A stretch of 64,000 nucleotides of DNA from Streptomyces sp. NBC_00341. GTDB lineage: Bacteria > Actinomycetota > Actinomycetes > Streptomycetales > Streptomycetaceae. Both the position numbers and the translations under genes were made by a program. Positions 32,443 through 41,372 of this stretch are shown in pieces. The notes beneath the pieces were generated by a model. The model was not told the DNA's origin, did not search any database, and saw nothing but the letters and a program-made list of their open reading frames with translations. The stretch spans positions 992,001 to 1,056,000 of the forward strand of contig NZ_CP108002.1 of NCBI RefSeq assembly GCF_041435055.1, written 5' to 3'. Position 1 is the stretch's first letter. Every line of letters starts with the position of its first letter.

Positions 32443-33665
32443 TTCACGTATCCGGCGGGCGTGCCCCAGGTCTCGCGGCGCGTGGTGTCACGGTCGACCA
32501 GGACACAGCGGGTGCCGGTGAAGTTGGTCGGCATGCACTTGTTGCAGTGGATGCACAGGGACGGGGTGGTGGCGTCGTCCCGCAGGCGGTTGATCAGGTC
32601 GGGTTCGCGCAGCAGGGCGCGGGCCATGGCCACGTACTCGAAGCCCTCCCGCATGGCGAGGTCCATGCCCGCCCTGTCGGTGATGCCGCCGAGCAGGATC
32701 ATCGGGAGTTTCACGGCGGCGCGGATCTGCCGGGCGTCCTGGAGCAGATAGGCGTCCCGGTAGGGGTAGCTGCGCAGGAACCGCTTGCCGACCGCCTTCA
32801 CCCCGAGCTTGATCGGCTGCGGCATGATCGCGGAGAACTCCCTGAGCGGGGCGTCCCCCTTGAACAGGTACATCGGGTTGAGCAGGGAGCTGCCCGCGGT
32901 CATCTCCAGGGCGTCGACGGTGCCGTCCTGTTCGAGCCACTGCGCGACGGGGATGGCCTCGTCGAGCCAGAAGCCGCCGGGCACGCCGTCGTCCATGTTC
33001 ATCTTGGCGATGACGGCGATCCGGCCGCCGACGGCGTCGTGGACGGCGCGCATGATCTCCCGGGCGAACCGGGCCCGGTTGGGCAGGCTGCCGCCGTAGG
33101 CGTCGGTGCGGTGGTTGATCCGGGGGCTGAGGAAGGAGCTGGCCAGGTAGTTGTGGCCGAGGTGGATCTCGACGGCGTCGAAGCCCGCGTCGATGGCACG
33201 CCGCGCGGCCTGTGCGTGTGCCTCTGTGACGCGCCGGATGTCGGTGAGGGACGCCTCCTGGGCCCAGCTGAGGGTGGTGGCGTGGAAGTGCCTGGACGGG
33301 GAGAGGGCCGGGGCGCCGTTGCCCTTGGGGTTGGCGACGGGTCCGCCGTGACCGATCTGCGCCGCGATCGCGGCGCCCTGCGCGTGCACGGCCTCGGTGA
33401 GTACCCGGAGTCCCGGCATGGCTTCGTCGGTCCAGTAGATCTGGTGGCGGTCGGTGCGGCCCTCCCTGGAGACGGCGCAGTAGGCGACGGTCGTCATGCC
33501 GACGCCGCCGCGTGCGTAGCCGACGTGGAAGTCGACGAGGTCCTGGGTGACCAGGGACTTGTGGCTGAGTCCCTCGTAGGTCGCGGCCTTGATGACGCGG
33601 TTGCGGAGCCCGACCGGGCCCAGCTGGGCGGGGGCCAGGGCGTCGGGTGCCTCGGTGGTGGTCAC
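32439..33665 (-). CDS. Old Yellow Enzyme family NADH:flavin oxidoreductase with C-terminal Cys motif
   Basis: 408 residues, FMN-binding TIM barrel: LRNRVIKAATYEGLS, AAQIGHGGPVANPKGNG, EIHLGHNYLASSFLSPRIN followed by RTDAYGGS (barrel strand of the OYE active site), and VAMARALLREPDL. The C-terminal CIHCNKCMPTNFTGTRC gives C-x2-C-x2-C-x10-C, similar to the iron-sulfur-binding cysteines of 2,4-dienoyl-CoA reductase and bile-acid BaiCD/BaiH enzymes, but the flavin/NAD domains that follow in those are missing. GTG at 33665 overlaps the ATPase stop. A probable enone or dienoyl reductase. Confidence 0.85.
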   Translation of the reverse strand: MTTTEAPDALAPAQLGPVGLRNRVIKAATYEGLSHKSLVTQDLVDFHVGYARGGVGMTTVAYCAVSREGRTDRHQIYWTDEAMPGLRVLTEAVHAQGAAIAAQIGHGGPVANPKGNGAPALSPSRHFHATTLSWAQEASLTDIRRVTEAHAQAARRAIDAGFDAVEIHLGHNYLASSFLSPRINHRTDAYGGSLPNRARFAREIMRAVHDAVGGRIAVIAKMNMDDGVPGGFWLDEAIPVAQWLEQDGTVDALEMTAGSSLLNPMYLFKGDAPLREFSAIMPQPIKLGVKAVGKRFLRSYPYRDAYLLQDARQIRAAVKLPMILLGGITDRAGMDLAMREGFEYVAMARALLREPDLINRLRDDATTPSLCIHCNKCMPTNFTGTRCVLVDRDTTRRETWGTPAGYVK

Positions 33666-34678
33666 GCGTGGTTCCTTTCCGGTTCGACGTGATGACAGGC
33701 GACCCGGTGTCCGGGGCGGATGTCCCTGAGCGGGGGCTCCTGCTGGGAGCACAGATCGGTGGCCAGCGGACAACGGGTACGGAAGCGGCAGCCCGACGGC
33801 GGGTTCAGGGGCGAGGGGAGCTCGGCGGGCGGGGCGGGGTCCCCGGCCGTTCCCGGGCCGCGCCGGGCCTGCGGGAGGGAGGCGAGCAGCAGCCGGGTGT
33901 AGGGGTGGAGGGCCTCGTGCTGCATTCCGCCGGAGGGCAGTACCTCGCATACCTTGCCGAGGTACATCACCATGACGCGGTCGCTGATGTTCTTCACGAC
34001 GGAGACGTCGTGGGCGATGAAGACCATGCTCAGTCCGCGCCGCCGCGTCGTCGTCTCCAGGAGGTTGAGGATCTGGGCCTGGACCGACACGTCGAGGCTG
34101 GAGACGGGTTCGTCGCAGATCAGCACCTCGGGGTCCAGGAGCAGCGCGCGGGCGATGCAGACCCGCTGGCACTGGCCGCCGGAGAGTTCGTGCGGCCGGC
34201 GCTCCCGTACGGTCGCGGGGTCGAGGCCCACGTCGCGCAGCGCGTCGTCGGTCCGGGTGTCCTTGCCCCGGGTGGCGTCGCCGCTCCCCCAGATCGAGGG
34301 GCCCTCCCAGACCAGGTCCTTGACCCTGCGGCGGGGGTTCAGGGCGGAGACCGGGTCCTGCATGATGATCTGCATCCGCGCGCGGGCCCGGCGCAGTTCC
34401 CCGGGGGCGAGGCCGGTCAGGGTCACCCCGCCGAGCCGTACGGTGCCGGAGTCCGGGGGCGGCAGCTGGATGAGGGCGCGGCCGACGGTGGACTTGCCGC
34501 AGCCGGACTCACCGAGGATGCCGAGGGTCTCGCCCGCCGCGACGTCGAGGCTGACGCCGGAGACGGCGTGCACCTTGCGGCCCCGGCCGGCGGGGTACTC
34601 CACGACGAGGTCCTGGGCGTGCAGTGCGGGCGGCGGCGCGCCCCGTTCTCCGGTGGCGGTGGTGCGGGTGCTCGTCAT
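33662..34678 (-). CDS. Peptide-type ABC importer ATPase (DppF/OppF-like)
   Basis: 338 residues. Walker A GESGCGKST, Q-loop MQIIMQDPVSALNPRRR, signature LSGGQCQR (Cys where Gln or Arg is usual), Walker B VLICDEPVSSLDVS and H-loop IAHDVS. The C-terminal oligopeptide-transporter extension ends in CRFRTRCPLATDLC with the family's cysteine cluster. ATG at 34678 overlaps the TGA of the companion ATPase (ATGA at 34675-34678). Energises import with the other ATPase and two permeases; acts at the inner face of the membrane. Confidence 0.93.
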   Translation of the reverse strand: MTSTRTTATGERGAPPPALHAQDLVVEYPAGRGRKVHAVSGVSLDVAAGETLGILGESGCGKSTVGRALIQLPPPDSGTVRLGGVTLTGLAPGELRRARARMQIIMQDPVSALNPRRRVKDLVWEGPSIWGSGDATRGKDTRTDDALRDVGLDPATVRERRPHELSGGQCQRVCIARALLLDPEVLICDEPVSSLDVSVQAQILNLLETTTRRRGLSMVFIAHDVSVVKNISDRVMVMYLGKVCEVLPSGGMQHEALHPYTRLLLASLPQARRGPGTAGDPAPPAELPSPLNPPSGCRFRTRCPLATDLCSQQEPPLRDIRPGHRVACHHVEPERNHA

Positions 34679-35724
34679 ACGGCGGCCTCCTCTGCGGCGC
34701 CCAGCGGGTGGTGGCAGGCGACGACGCCGCCGGCGTCGCGGTCACCGGCGTACGCGGCGAGCGGCGGCGACTGGGCGGTGCAGTGGTCGGTCGCCGCACC
34801 GCAGCGGGGGGCGAACCGGCATCCGGGTGGCGGGTGCAGCAGATTGGGCGGGCGGCCCTCGATGGTGGGGAGCAGGGTGTGCGGGGGCAGGTCGAGGCGG
34901 GGGATGGAGGCGATCAGGGCGCTGCTGTACGGGTGCCGGGGGCGTTCGAAGACGGCCGGGGTGGGCGCGTACTCGACGAGCCGGCCGGCGTACATCACCG
35001 CGACCCGGTCCGTGCGGCCGGCGACGGTGGCCAGGTCGTGGCTGATGAGGACGGTCGCCATCCGGAGGTCCCGGGCCAGTGTCTGGAGCAGGTCCAGGAT
35101 CTGCTTCTGCACGGTGACGTCGAGCGCGGTGGTCGGTTCGTCCGCGATGAGCAGCCGGGGGCCGCAGGCCAGTGCCATGGCGATGACGACGCGCTGCCGC
35201 ATTCCGCCGGAGAGTTCGTGCGGGTACTGGCGGGCGCGCCGGGCGGGTTCGGGGATGCCGACCTGCCGGAGCAGCTCGACGGCCCGTTCCCGGGCCTCGG
35301 CGCGGCTCAGGCCCTGGTGCAGCCGGACGCTCTCGGCCAGATGCGCGCCGGTCTTCTTCACCGGGTTCAGTGAGGTCATGGGGTCCTGGAAGACCATGGC
35401 GGCCTCGGTGCCCCACAGGGCCCGCCGGCCGGCCGGGCTCAGGGCGTGGACGTCCCGCCCGCCGAGCAGGACCGTTCCGGAGACGGTGGTGCCGGGGCCG
35501 TCGGTGATCAGGCCCATCAGGGTGCGGCCGAGCACGGACTTGCCCGATCCGGACTCTCCGACGATGCCGAGGGTCTCGCCCTCCGCCAGCGACAGGCTGA
35601 CGCCGTCGACGGCCCGGACCGGGCCGCGGGGGGTGTGGAAGGCGGTGCGGACGTCGGTGGCCGTGAGCAGCGGCGGTGGTCCGGCGCCGGGTGCGGGTGC
35701 CTCGGGCAGCGGTGCGGTGGTCAC
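34675..35724 (-). CDS. Peptide-type ABC importer ATPase (DppD/OppD-like)
   Basis: 349 residues. Walker A GESGSGKSV, Q-loop AMVFQDPMTSLNPV, signature LSGGMRQR, Walker B LLIADEPTTALDVT, H-loop ISHDLA and a C-terminal CRFAPRCGAATDHC extension. GTG at 35724 was chosen because it overlaps the permease stop (GTGA) and has GGAG nine bases upstream; an in-frame ATG eight codons earlier is possible. Partner of the ATPase at 33662. Confidence 0.93.
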   Translation of the reverse strand: MTTAPLPEAPAPGAGPPPLLTATDVRTAFHTPRGPVRAVDGVSLSLAEGETLGIVGESGSGKSVLGRTLMGLITDGPGTTVSGTVLLGGRDVHALSPAGRRALWGTEAAMVFQDPMTSLNPVKKTGAHLAESVRLHQGLSRAEARERAVELLRQVGIPEPARRARQYPHELSGGMRQRVVIAMALACGPRLLIADEPTTALDVTVQKQILDLLQTLARDLRMATVLISHDLATVAGRTDRVAVMYAGRLVEYAPTPAVFERPRHPYSSALIASIPRLDLPPHTLLPTIEGRPPNLLHPPPGCRFAPRCGAATDHCTAQSPPLAAYAGDRDAGGVVACHHPLGAAEEAAV

Positions 35725-36761
35725 AGTTTCACGCTCCGGGAGTCCCATCGGCCGCGGGCCTTCTCGCCGACGATGTTGAAGGCGAACACGGTGAGGAAGA
35801 GGAAGGCGCCGGGCACGAGCACGATGTGCGGGTGTTCCTCGAAGACCCGGCCCTCCCCCTCCGCGATCATGTTTCCCCAGGTGGGTTCCGGCGGCTGGAT
35901 CCCGAGTCCGAGGAAGCTGAGGGAGGCCTCCGCGACGATGAGGACCGAGATCATCACGACGGCCAGGGACAGCAGGGGCAGCAGCACGTTGGGCAGCAGT
36001 TCGCGCAGCAGGATGCGGGAGCGGCTCGCTCCCATGGCGCGGGCGGCGACGACGAACTCCCTGTTGGCGTAGGCCATGGTCGTGGCGCGGGCGAGCCGCA
36101 CCATGCCTGGGACGGTGAGCAGCGCCAGGGAGAACGCGACGTTGCGCAGCCGCGGCTGGAGAACGGTCGCGAGCGCGATGAGCAGGATGAGCGGCGGTAC
36201 GGCGAGCAGTGAGTTGGTGGCGATGCCCACGGCCCGGTCGGCGGCCTTGCCGAAGTAGCCGGCGACCATGCCGACGGCCCCTCCGAGGACGGTGCCGATG
36301 GCGACCGCGGACAGCGAGATGAGCAGCGAGGAGCGGGCGCCGTAGAGGGATCTGGCCAGCAGGTCGAGGCCGAAGCCGTTGGTGCCGAGCGGGTGGCTTC
36401 CGGTGAACGCCGGTGGGCTGAAGACGGGTTCGAGGACGGTGCTCGCGACGTCGCGGTCCTCGGCCAGCCCCAGCCAGGGGGCGAACAGGATCGCGAGGCC
36501 GAGCAGCAGCAGCCAGCAGGCGCCGAACCAGAACACCACGTCGAAGCCGGGGCCCGCCCACCGCTTGCCGAGCCGGGAGGCGCCGCCGAGCGTCATGCCG
36601 AGGCCGAGCAGTGCGACGGCCGCCCTGGCGAGCGGGACGAGCTGGACCGTGGTCGCCCCGAACACCAGGAGGGCGAGGCCGGCGGCGGTCAGGGCGACGG
36701 CGGTGAGCAGGGGCAGGGGGAGAGCGGTCCGCGTGCGCGGCACGATGTCAGACATGGACAC
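35721..36761 (-). CDS. Peptide-type ABC importer permease (DppC/OppC-like) with extra N-terminal helices
   Basis: 346 residues, longer than the usual about 300. The permease core has HPLGTNGFGLDLLARSLYGA, the cytoplasmic EAA-type loop AARAMGASRSRILLRELLPN and C-terminal FLGLGIQPPEPTWGNMI. Two additional hydrophobic segments (about residues 15-38 and 43-63) precede the first conventional helix, which is unusual for this family. GTG at 36761 (GAGG eight bases upstream) overlaps the end of the first permease gene by 14 bases; ATG at 36755 is the alternative. Confidence 0.92.
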   Translation of the reverse strand: MSMSDIVPRTRTALPLPLLTAVALTAAGLALLVFGATTVQLVPLARAAVALLGLGMTLGGASRLGKRWAGPGFDVVFWFGACWLLLLGLAILFAPWLGLAEDRDVASTVLEPVFSPPAFTGSHPLGTNGFGLDLLARSLYGARSSLLISLSAVAIGTVLGGAVGMVAGYFGKAADRAVGIATNSLLAVPPLILLIALATVLQPRLRNVAFSLALLTVPGMVRLARATTMAYANREFVVAARAMGASRSRILLRELLPNVLLPLLSLAVVMISVLIVAEASLSFLGLGIQPPEPTWGNMIAEGEGRVFEEHPHIVLVPGAFLFLTVFAFNIVGEKARGRWDSRSVKL

Positions 36762-37719
36762 GTCGCGTCCTCGGGTCGAGACAGCCGTAGGAGAGGTCGA
36801 TGCCGGCGTTGATCACCACGTAGATCACGGCGATGGTGAGCACGGCGCCCTGGACCATCGGGTAGTCGCCCTGGCCCGCCGCGTTGACGATGAGGGTCCC
36901 CATGCCGGGCAGGGCGAAGAGGTACTCCACGACGACGGTGCTGCCGATCAGCCGGCCGAGGCTGAGGCCGAGCAGGGTGACCAGGGAGAACGAGGAGGGG
37001 CGCAGCGCGTCGGAGAACAGGATGCGCAGCGGGTGCATGCCCTTGGCCCGGGCGGCGAGGATGAAGTCCTCCCGCAGGGTCACGATGAGGTCGCCGCGCA
37101 GGACCCGGGTGAACATGGCGAGTTCGGCCAGGGCGACGGTCAGGGCGGGCAGGAAGGCGTGGTGCAGATTGCCCGCGAGGTCGCCTTCGCCGAGTCTTAC
37201 CCATTCGGAACGCGGGAACCAGCCTGCCGAGTCGACCAGGACGAGGACCAGCAGCAGGCCGGCCAGGAAGCTGGGCACGGACAGCACGCCGAAGGTGCCG
37301 GCGCCGATGATCCGGTCGGCGGCCGAGCCCTCGCGGTAGGCCGACCACATGGCCAGCGGCACGGCGATCAGCAGGGCGATGAGCAGTCCGAGCGCCGCGA
37401 TCTCGAAGCTGACGGGCAGCGCGGACATCACCCGGTCCGTGACCTCGCTCCGGGGCGGTACGACGGAGTGGCCGAGGTCGCCGGTCAGGGCGTTGCCCAG
37501 CCAGTGGAAGTAGCGGGTGACGACGGGCTGGTCGAGTCCGAGGTCGTGCCGGAGTCCGGCGTACTCGGAGGGTGCCCGGCCCGCGCCGAGGATGTCGACG
37601 GCGGGATCGCCCGGCATCAGGACGACCAGGGAGAACACCCCCATGCTCGCGATCAGGAGCACGCCCGCCAGTTCCAGCACCCGGACGGCGAGCCGGCGAA
37701 GCACCGCGGGGGCCGTCAT
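36748..37719 (-). CDS. Peptide-type ABC importer permease (DppB/OppB-like)
   Basis: 323 residues, six predicted membrane helices. N-terminal FSLVVLMPGDPAVDILG (the LxPGDP motif of DppB), DLGHSVVPPRSEVTDRV, EAA-type loop AARAKGMHPLRILFSDALRP and VEYLFALPGMGTLIVNA are all family hallmarks. ATG at 37719 overlaps the TGA of the binding-protein gene (ATGA at 37716-37719). Confidence 0.93.
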   Translation of the reverse strand: MTAPAVLRRLAVRVLELAGVLLIASMGVFSLVVLMPGDPAVDILGAGRAPSEYAGLRHDLGLDQPVVTRYFHWLGNALTGDLGHSVVPPRSEVTDRVMSALPVSFEIAALGLLIALLIAVPLAMWSAYREGSAADRIIGAGTFGVLSVPSFLAGLLLVLVLVDSAGWFPRSEWVRLGEGDLAGNLHHAFLPALTVALAELAMFTRVLRGDLIVTLREDFILAARAKGMHPLRILFSDALRPSSFSLVTLLGLSLGRLIGSTVVVEYLFALPGMGTLIVNAAGQGDYPMVQGAVLTIAVIYVVINAGIDLSYGCLDPRTRRVHV

Positions 37720-39329
37720 GTGCTGATCCAGGCCTGCCCGAAGAGGGCCATGTACTCGTCGGTGGGCACGATGCCGTGCACGTTCTTGCCCCAGGCGGTG
37801 AAGCCGGCGCTCGCGCCGAGGTTCACCACGGGCACGTCCTCGTTGAAGAGCCGCTGGACGTCGTCGAGGATCCGCTGGGTCTCCGCGTGGCCCCGGGCTC
37901 CCTGGAGTTCGACCAGGAGTGCGTCCATCTTCGGGTTGGCGTACGCGCCGGGGTTGCCGTAGCTCTTGGAGTTCAGGACGCTCTGGAGGCGGTGGTAGGG
38001 GTCGCTCTCGGAGATGCTCGCCGCGCCGCGGCTGATGTCGAAGTCGTGCTCCACGTAGGTCTTGGACACCCGGTCCGCGATGGAGGAGACCAGGTCGAGT
38101 TCGACCGTGAAGCCGACCCGCTCCAGCATCGCCTTGGTGACGACGGCCTTGGCGCGCGAGACGGGGTCGGTGCCGTCCATGTAGGTGAGGGTGCCGTCGA
38201 AGCCGTCCTTCTTGGCTTCGGCGACGAGCTTCTTCGCCTTGCCGAGGTCGATGCCGACGGGCTTCACCGCGGAGTGCAGGCGTGATTCGGGCGGGAAGAT
38301 CTCCTGCCCCGGCAGCCCCTTGCCCTCGTAGGCGCGTGCGGTGTCGAGCTCGGGGTCCAGGGCCAGCGCCATCGCCTCGCGGATCCGCAGATCCGCGCCG
38401 GGGCGGCCGTGGCGGGTGTTGATGGTGATCATGTTGCCGAGTCCGGTGAGGGTCAGCTCCCCGGGGTGTCCCTCGTGCACGGCGTCGTCCACGACGTCGG
38501 GGCTGCGCAGGTACGTCACGTCGGCGGTGCCGTCGTTCAGCGCGTCGAGCTTGGAGCGGTCGGACTGCGGCCAGGTGAAGCGCAGCGCGTCGAGGTAGGG
38601 CGCGCCCTTCCAGTACTTCTTGTTCGCCTTGAGGACCATCTCCTCCTGGGGGGCGTACGTGCCCAGGGTGAAGGGCCCGGCGCCGATCGGCCGGAAGGTC
38701 TTCGAGGCGTACGCGGCGGGGGCCACGATCATCCCGGGGGCCTGGGCGAGCATCGCGGGGAAGGTGGCCCAGGGCTTGCGGAGGGTGAAGACGACGGTGG
38801 AGTCGTCGGTGGCCCGCGCGGCGGCGAGATTGGGGGCGAGCAGCGCGGTGTCGGCGCCCTTGCTCCGCTGGTACCAGTCGATGGAGCCGACCACGGCATC
38901 CGCGTCCAGGGGGGTGCCGTCGGAGAACCTGACGCCGTCGCGGAGTCTCAGGGTCCAGGTCTTCAGGTCGGCGCTGCTGTGCAGCGATTCGGCCAGCCAC
39001 GGCCGGTACTTCTTCGCCTCGGTGTCGTAGCGCATCAGTACGTCGTAGACGGCGGCGAGCGCGGAGCCGCCGGACGCGCCTGTCGCGTAGGTGACGGCGG
39101 GACTGAGGCTGCGGGCCTCCGCGTAGTCCGCGAAGCGCAGGGTGCCGCCGCGGACCGGTTTGCCGCCCGCCGGCTGGTTTCCGACGCTGCCGAACTCGTA
39201 GCGGCCGCGTTCGGTCTTCTGCTGCTTGCCGCTGTTCCCGTCGTCGGGTGAGGCGCATGCCGAGGTGAGCATCGCCGCGACGGCCAGGGCCGCTGCGAGA
39301 CGGGCTCTCACCCGTGGTGCTCGCTTCAT
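37716..39329 (-). CDS. Peptide-type ABC importer solute-binding lipoprotein
   Basis: 537 residues from ATG at 39329 (GGAGGA four to six bases upstream). Lipoprotein signal with lipobox TSAC near residue 25. Family-5 binding-protein landmarks: [37 protein letters not shown] and [20 protein letters not shown]. First gene of a seven-gene operon (binding protein, two permeases, two ATPases, OYE, amidase), so it sets substrate specificity. It has little resemblance beyond the fold to the orphan binding protein at 503. The substrate is unknown; family members carry peptides, opines, nickel or sugars. Confidence 0.9.
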   Translation of the reverse strand: MKRAPRVRARLAAALAVAAMLTSACASPDDGNSGKQQKTERGRYEFGSVGNQPAGGKPVRGGTLRFADYAEARSLSPAVTYATGASGGSALAAVYDVLMRYDTEAKKYRPWLAESLHSSADLKTWTLRLRDGVRFSDGTPLDADAVVGSIDWYQRSKGADTALLAPNLAAARATDDSTVVFTLRKPWATFPAMLAQAPGMIVAPAAYASKTFRPIGAGPFTLGTYAPQEEMVLKANKKYWKGAPYLDALRFTWPQSDRSKLDALNDGTADVTYLRSPDVVDDAVHEGHPGELTLTGLGNMITINTRHGRPGADLRIREAMALALDPELDTARAYEGKGLPGQEIFPPESRLHSAVKPVGIDLGKAKKLVAEAKKDGFDGTLTYMDGTDPVSRAKAVVTKAMLERVGFTVELDLVSSIADRVSKTYVEHDFDISRGAASISESDPYHRLQSVLNSKSYGNPGAYANPKMDALLVELQGARGHAETQRILDDVQRLFNEDVPVVNLGASAGFTAWGKNVHGIVPTDEYMALFGQAWIST

Positions 39330-39343
39330 TTCTTCCTCCAGTT

Positions 39344-39384
39344 GTCCGGTGCGGGAAGCGGAGTTCGTCCGGTGCGGGAAGCGG
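39344..39384. repeat. Tandem repeat GTCCGGTGCGGGAAGCGG x2
   Basis: Identical 18-bp copies at 39344-39361 and 39367-39384, period 23 bases (about two helix turns), starting 15 bases upstream of the importer binding-protein start. The spacing allows binding on one face of the helix; alternatively a recent duplication. Confidence 0.7.
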
Positions 39385-39533
39385 CGAGGAGCGTGGGGCC
39401 GGATCAGATGGGGGACGCTACGGCCGGCGAAATCCGGCCGACGTGACGCATCCCACTCACCGGGAGCCGGGCCCGGGGGCGGTCCGGGCCGGTGGCGCGG
39501 CGGTTGCCCTCCCCTGCGCAGCCGTCGCACGTT

Positions 39534-39550
39534 GTCCCAGTGACCGGAAC
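39534..39550 (+). promoter_or_regulatory. 17-bp dyad, copy 1 (GTCCCAGTGACCGGAAC)
   Basis: Member of a five-copy family with half-sites GTNCCR and CGGNAC separated by five bases. 84 bases upstream of the acyl-CoA ligase start. Confidence 0.6.
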
Positions 39551-39634
39551 CGGCCGGGGGCCCGCGCGCCCGTACTGGCCGACACTGGCGTCGACCGCGA
39601 TTCCAGTGGAGTTCACGACGCCCAGGAGTTCCCG

Positions 39635-41272
39635 ATGTCCAGCGAAACGGATCACCGCACCCCCGCCCCGGCGACCGGGCTCACCGGCCCCGGCGGCCGG
39701 TTCGAGCTCCGCGACGACGAGGTGCTGGGCACCCGGCTGCCGGTGTTCACCCACCGGCAGCGGGCCCTGCACGAGGTGCTGCACGCGTCCGTGGCCTACG
39801 CCGAACGCGACTTCATCGTCACCGCGGACCGCCGGATCACCTTCGCCGGGCACGCGGCGCAGGTCGCCTCGCTGGCCCGGGTGCTGCGTGAGGAGTACGG
39901 CATCGCCAAGGGCGACCGGGTGGCCATCGCCGCCGCCAACTCACCGGAGTGGATAGCGGTGTTCTGGGCCACCGTGTCGATCGGCGCGGTGGCGGTCGGG
40001 TTCAACGCCTGGTGGTCGGCGCGGGAGATGGCCCACGGGCTGGGCAACGCGGAGCCCGCCCTCGTGGTGGCCGACGCCAGGCAGTCGGGAAAGCTGGCCG
40101 GCTGCACGGTTCCGGTGCTGTCCGTGGAGGAGGACATCGGCCGCTGCCTCACGGCCCACACCGGAGCGCCCCTGCCGTCCGCGGAGGTCGCGGAGGACGA
40201 CCCGGCCGTCATCCTCTACACCTCGGGCACCTCGGGCCGTCCCAAGGGCGCGGTGCACACGCATCGCAACCTGCTGGCCGTCGTCGAGTACCACCGCATG
40301 AACGACGCGCTGCTCCAGGAGTTCGGTGACCCGCTGCCCCCGCAGGACCGGGTGTACCTGCTGACGCTGCCGCTGTTCCACATCGCGAGCCTGCACAACC
40401 TGGCGGTGCCGAGGCTCGCCACCGGCAGCCGGATCGCTCTGCACCAGGGCGCGTTCGACGTGGACGCGGTGCTGGGCATGGTCGAGCGGGAGCGGGTCAC
40501 CAACTGGGGCGCGGTGCCGACGATGGCCCACCGGCTGCTCGAACACGGCGGCGCCGGCCGGTACGACACCTCCTCGCTGACGGCGTTCTCGCTGGCCTCC
40601 GCCCCGTCGTCGACCGCGTTCAAGGAGCGGTTGCGCACGAGCCTGCCGTTCGCGAAGGACTCGCTGGTGGACAGTTACGGACTGACCGAGACCTGTACCG
40701 CCGTCGCCGCGGCGAGCCCGCAGGAACTGGCGGCGGCCCCCGGCACCCTCGGCCGGCCCGTCACCGGTGTGGAGCTGGAGATCCGTGACCCCGGCGGTGA
40801 GGTGCTCGGCGAGGGCGAGGAGGGCGACATCTGGGTCCGCAGCCAGTACAACATGCTGGGTTACTGGGGTGATCCCGAGGCCACCGCCGGGGCCATCGGC
40901 CCGGACCGCTGGCTGCGCACCGGGGATCTGGGGCAGTTGCGCGAGGGCAGGCTCCATCTCAGCAGCCGCCGCTCGGACCTGATCATCCGGGGCGGCGAGA
41001 ACGTGTACCCCGCGGAGGTCGAGACGGTCCTGGCCGAACACCCGGACGTCCGGGAGTGCCTGGTGCTGGGAGTGCCGCATCCGGACCTCGGCCAGGAGGT
41101 CGCCGCCGTCGTGGTGCTCGCGGCGGGCTCCGCGCTCACCGAGGAGGCGCTGCGGGAGTACGCGGCACAGGAGCTGGCGTACTTCAAGGTGCCCAGGCGG
41201 TGGCGGCTGACCACGCGGGAGCTGCCGCGCAACGCGACCGGCAAGGTGATCCGGCCCGAGGTGCGGATCTGA
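39635..41272 (+). CDS. AMP-forming acyl-CoA ligase (FadD-like)
   Basis: 545 residues from ATG at 39635 (AGGAG six bases upstream). Adenylate-forming enzyme: P-loop [37 protein letters not shown] with the conserved Asp, hinge [20 protein letters not shown], and the catalytic Lys in [12 protein letters not shown]. Activates a carboxylic acid to its CoA thioester. Its dyad links it to the steroid genes to the right, so a steroid side-chain or bile-acid-type acid is a reasonable guess; a medium- or long-chain acid is the alternative. Followed by a terminator with alternative arms. Confidence 0.9.
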   Translation: MSSETDHRTPAPATGLTGPGGRFELRDDEVLGTRLPVFTHRQRALHEVLHASVAYAERDFIVTADRRITFAGHAAQVASLARVLREEYGIAKGDRVAIAAANSPEWIAVFWATVSIGAVAVGFNAWWSAREMAHGLGNAEPALVVADARQSGKLAGCTVPVLSVEEDIGRCLTAHTGAPLPSAEVAEDDPAVILYTSGTSGRPKGAVHTHRNLLAVVEYHRMNDALLQEFGDPLPPQDRVYLLTLPLFHIASLHNLAVPRLATGSRIALHQGAFDVDAVLGMVERERVTNWGAVPTMAHRLLEHGGAGRYDTSSLTAFSLASAPSSTAFKERLRTSLPFAKDSLVDSYGLTETCTAVAAASPQELAAAPGTLGRPVTGVELEIRDPGGEVLGEGEEGDIWVRSQYNMLGYWGDPEATAGAIGPDRWLRTGDLGQLREGRLHLSSRRSDLIIRGGENVYPAEVETVLAEHPDVRECLVLGVPHPDLGQEVAAVVVLAAGSALTEEALREYAAQELAYFKVPRRWRLTTRELPRNATGKVIRPEVRI

Positions 41273-41309
41273 CGTCCCCGCCCCGGGCCGCGACCGGCCC
41301 GGACTCCAC

Positions 41310-41360
41310 GGTGCCCCGGCCACCCTGCGCGGCCGGGGCACCCTGCGCGGCCGGGGCACC
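41310..41360. terminator. Terminator with duplicated right arm
   Basis: GGTGCCCCGGCC (41310-41321) pairs perfectly with GGCCGGGGCACC at 41331-41342 or the second copy at 41349-41360; an 18-bp direct repeat (41322-41339 and 41340-41357) created the second arm. Between convergent ligase and SDR genes. Confidence 0.7.
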
Positions 41361-41372
41361 GTCGCGTCACGC

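Larger units (their letters stand above)
39330..39634. promoter_or_regulatory. Divergent control region, 305 bp
   Basis: Lies between the importer operon (minus) and the acyl-CoA ligase (plus). Holds an 18-bp tandem repeat next to the importer start and a 17-bp dyad shared with four sites further right. No gene. Confidence 0.6.

Noticed and set aside
32442..34172. 577-residue extension of the OYE frame upstream of 33665
   Set aside because: The extension is a shifted-frame shadow of the ATPase gene; family similarity begins at the GTG that overlaps the ATPase stop.
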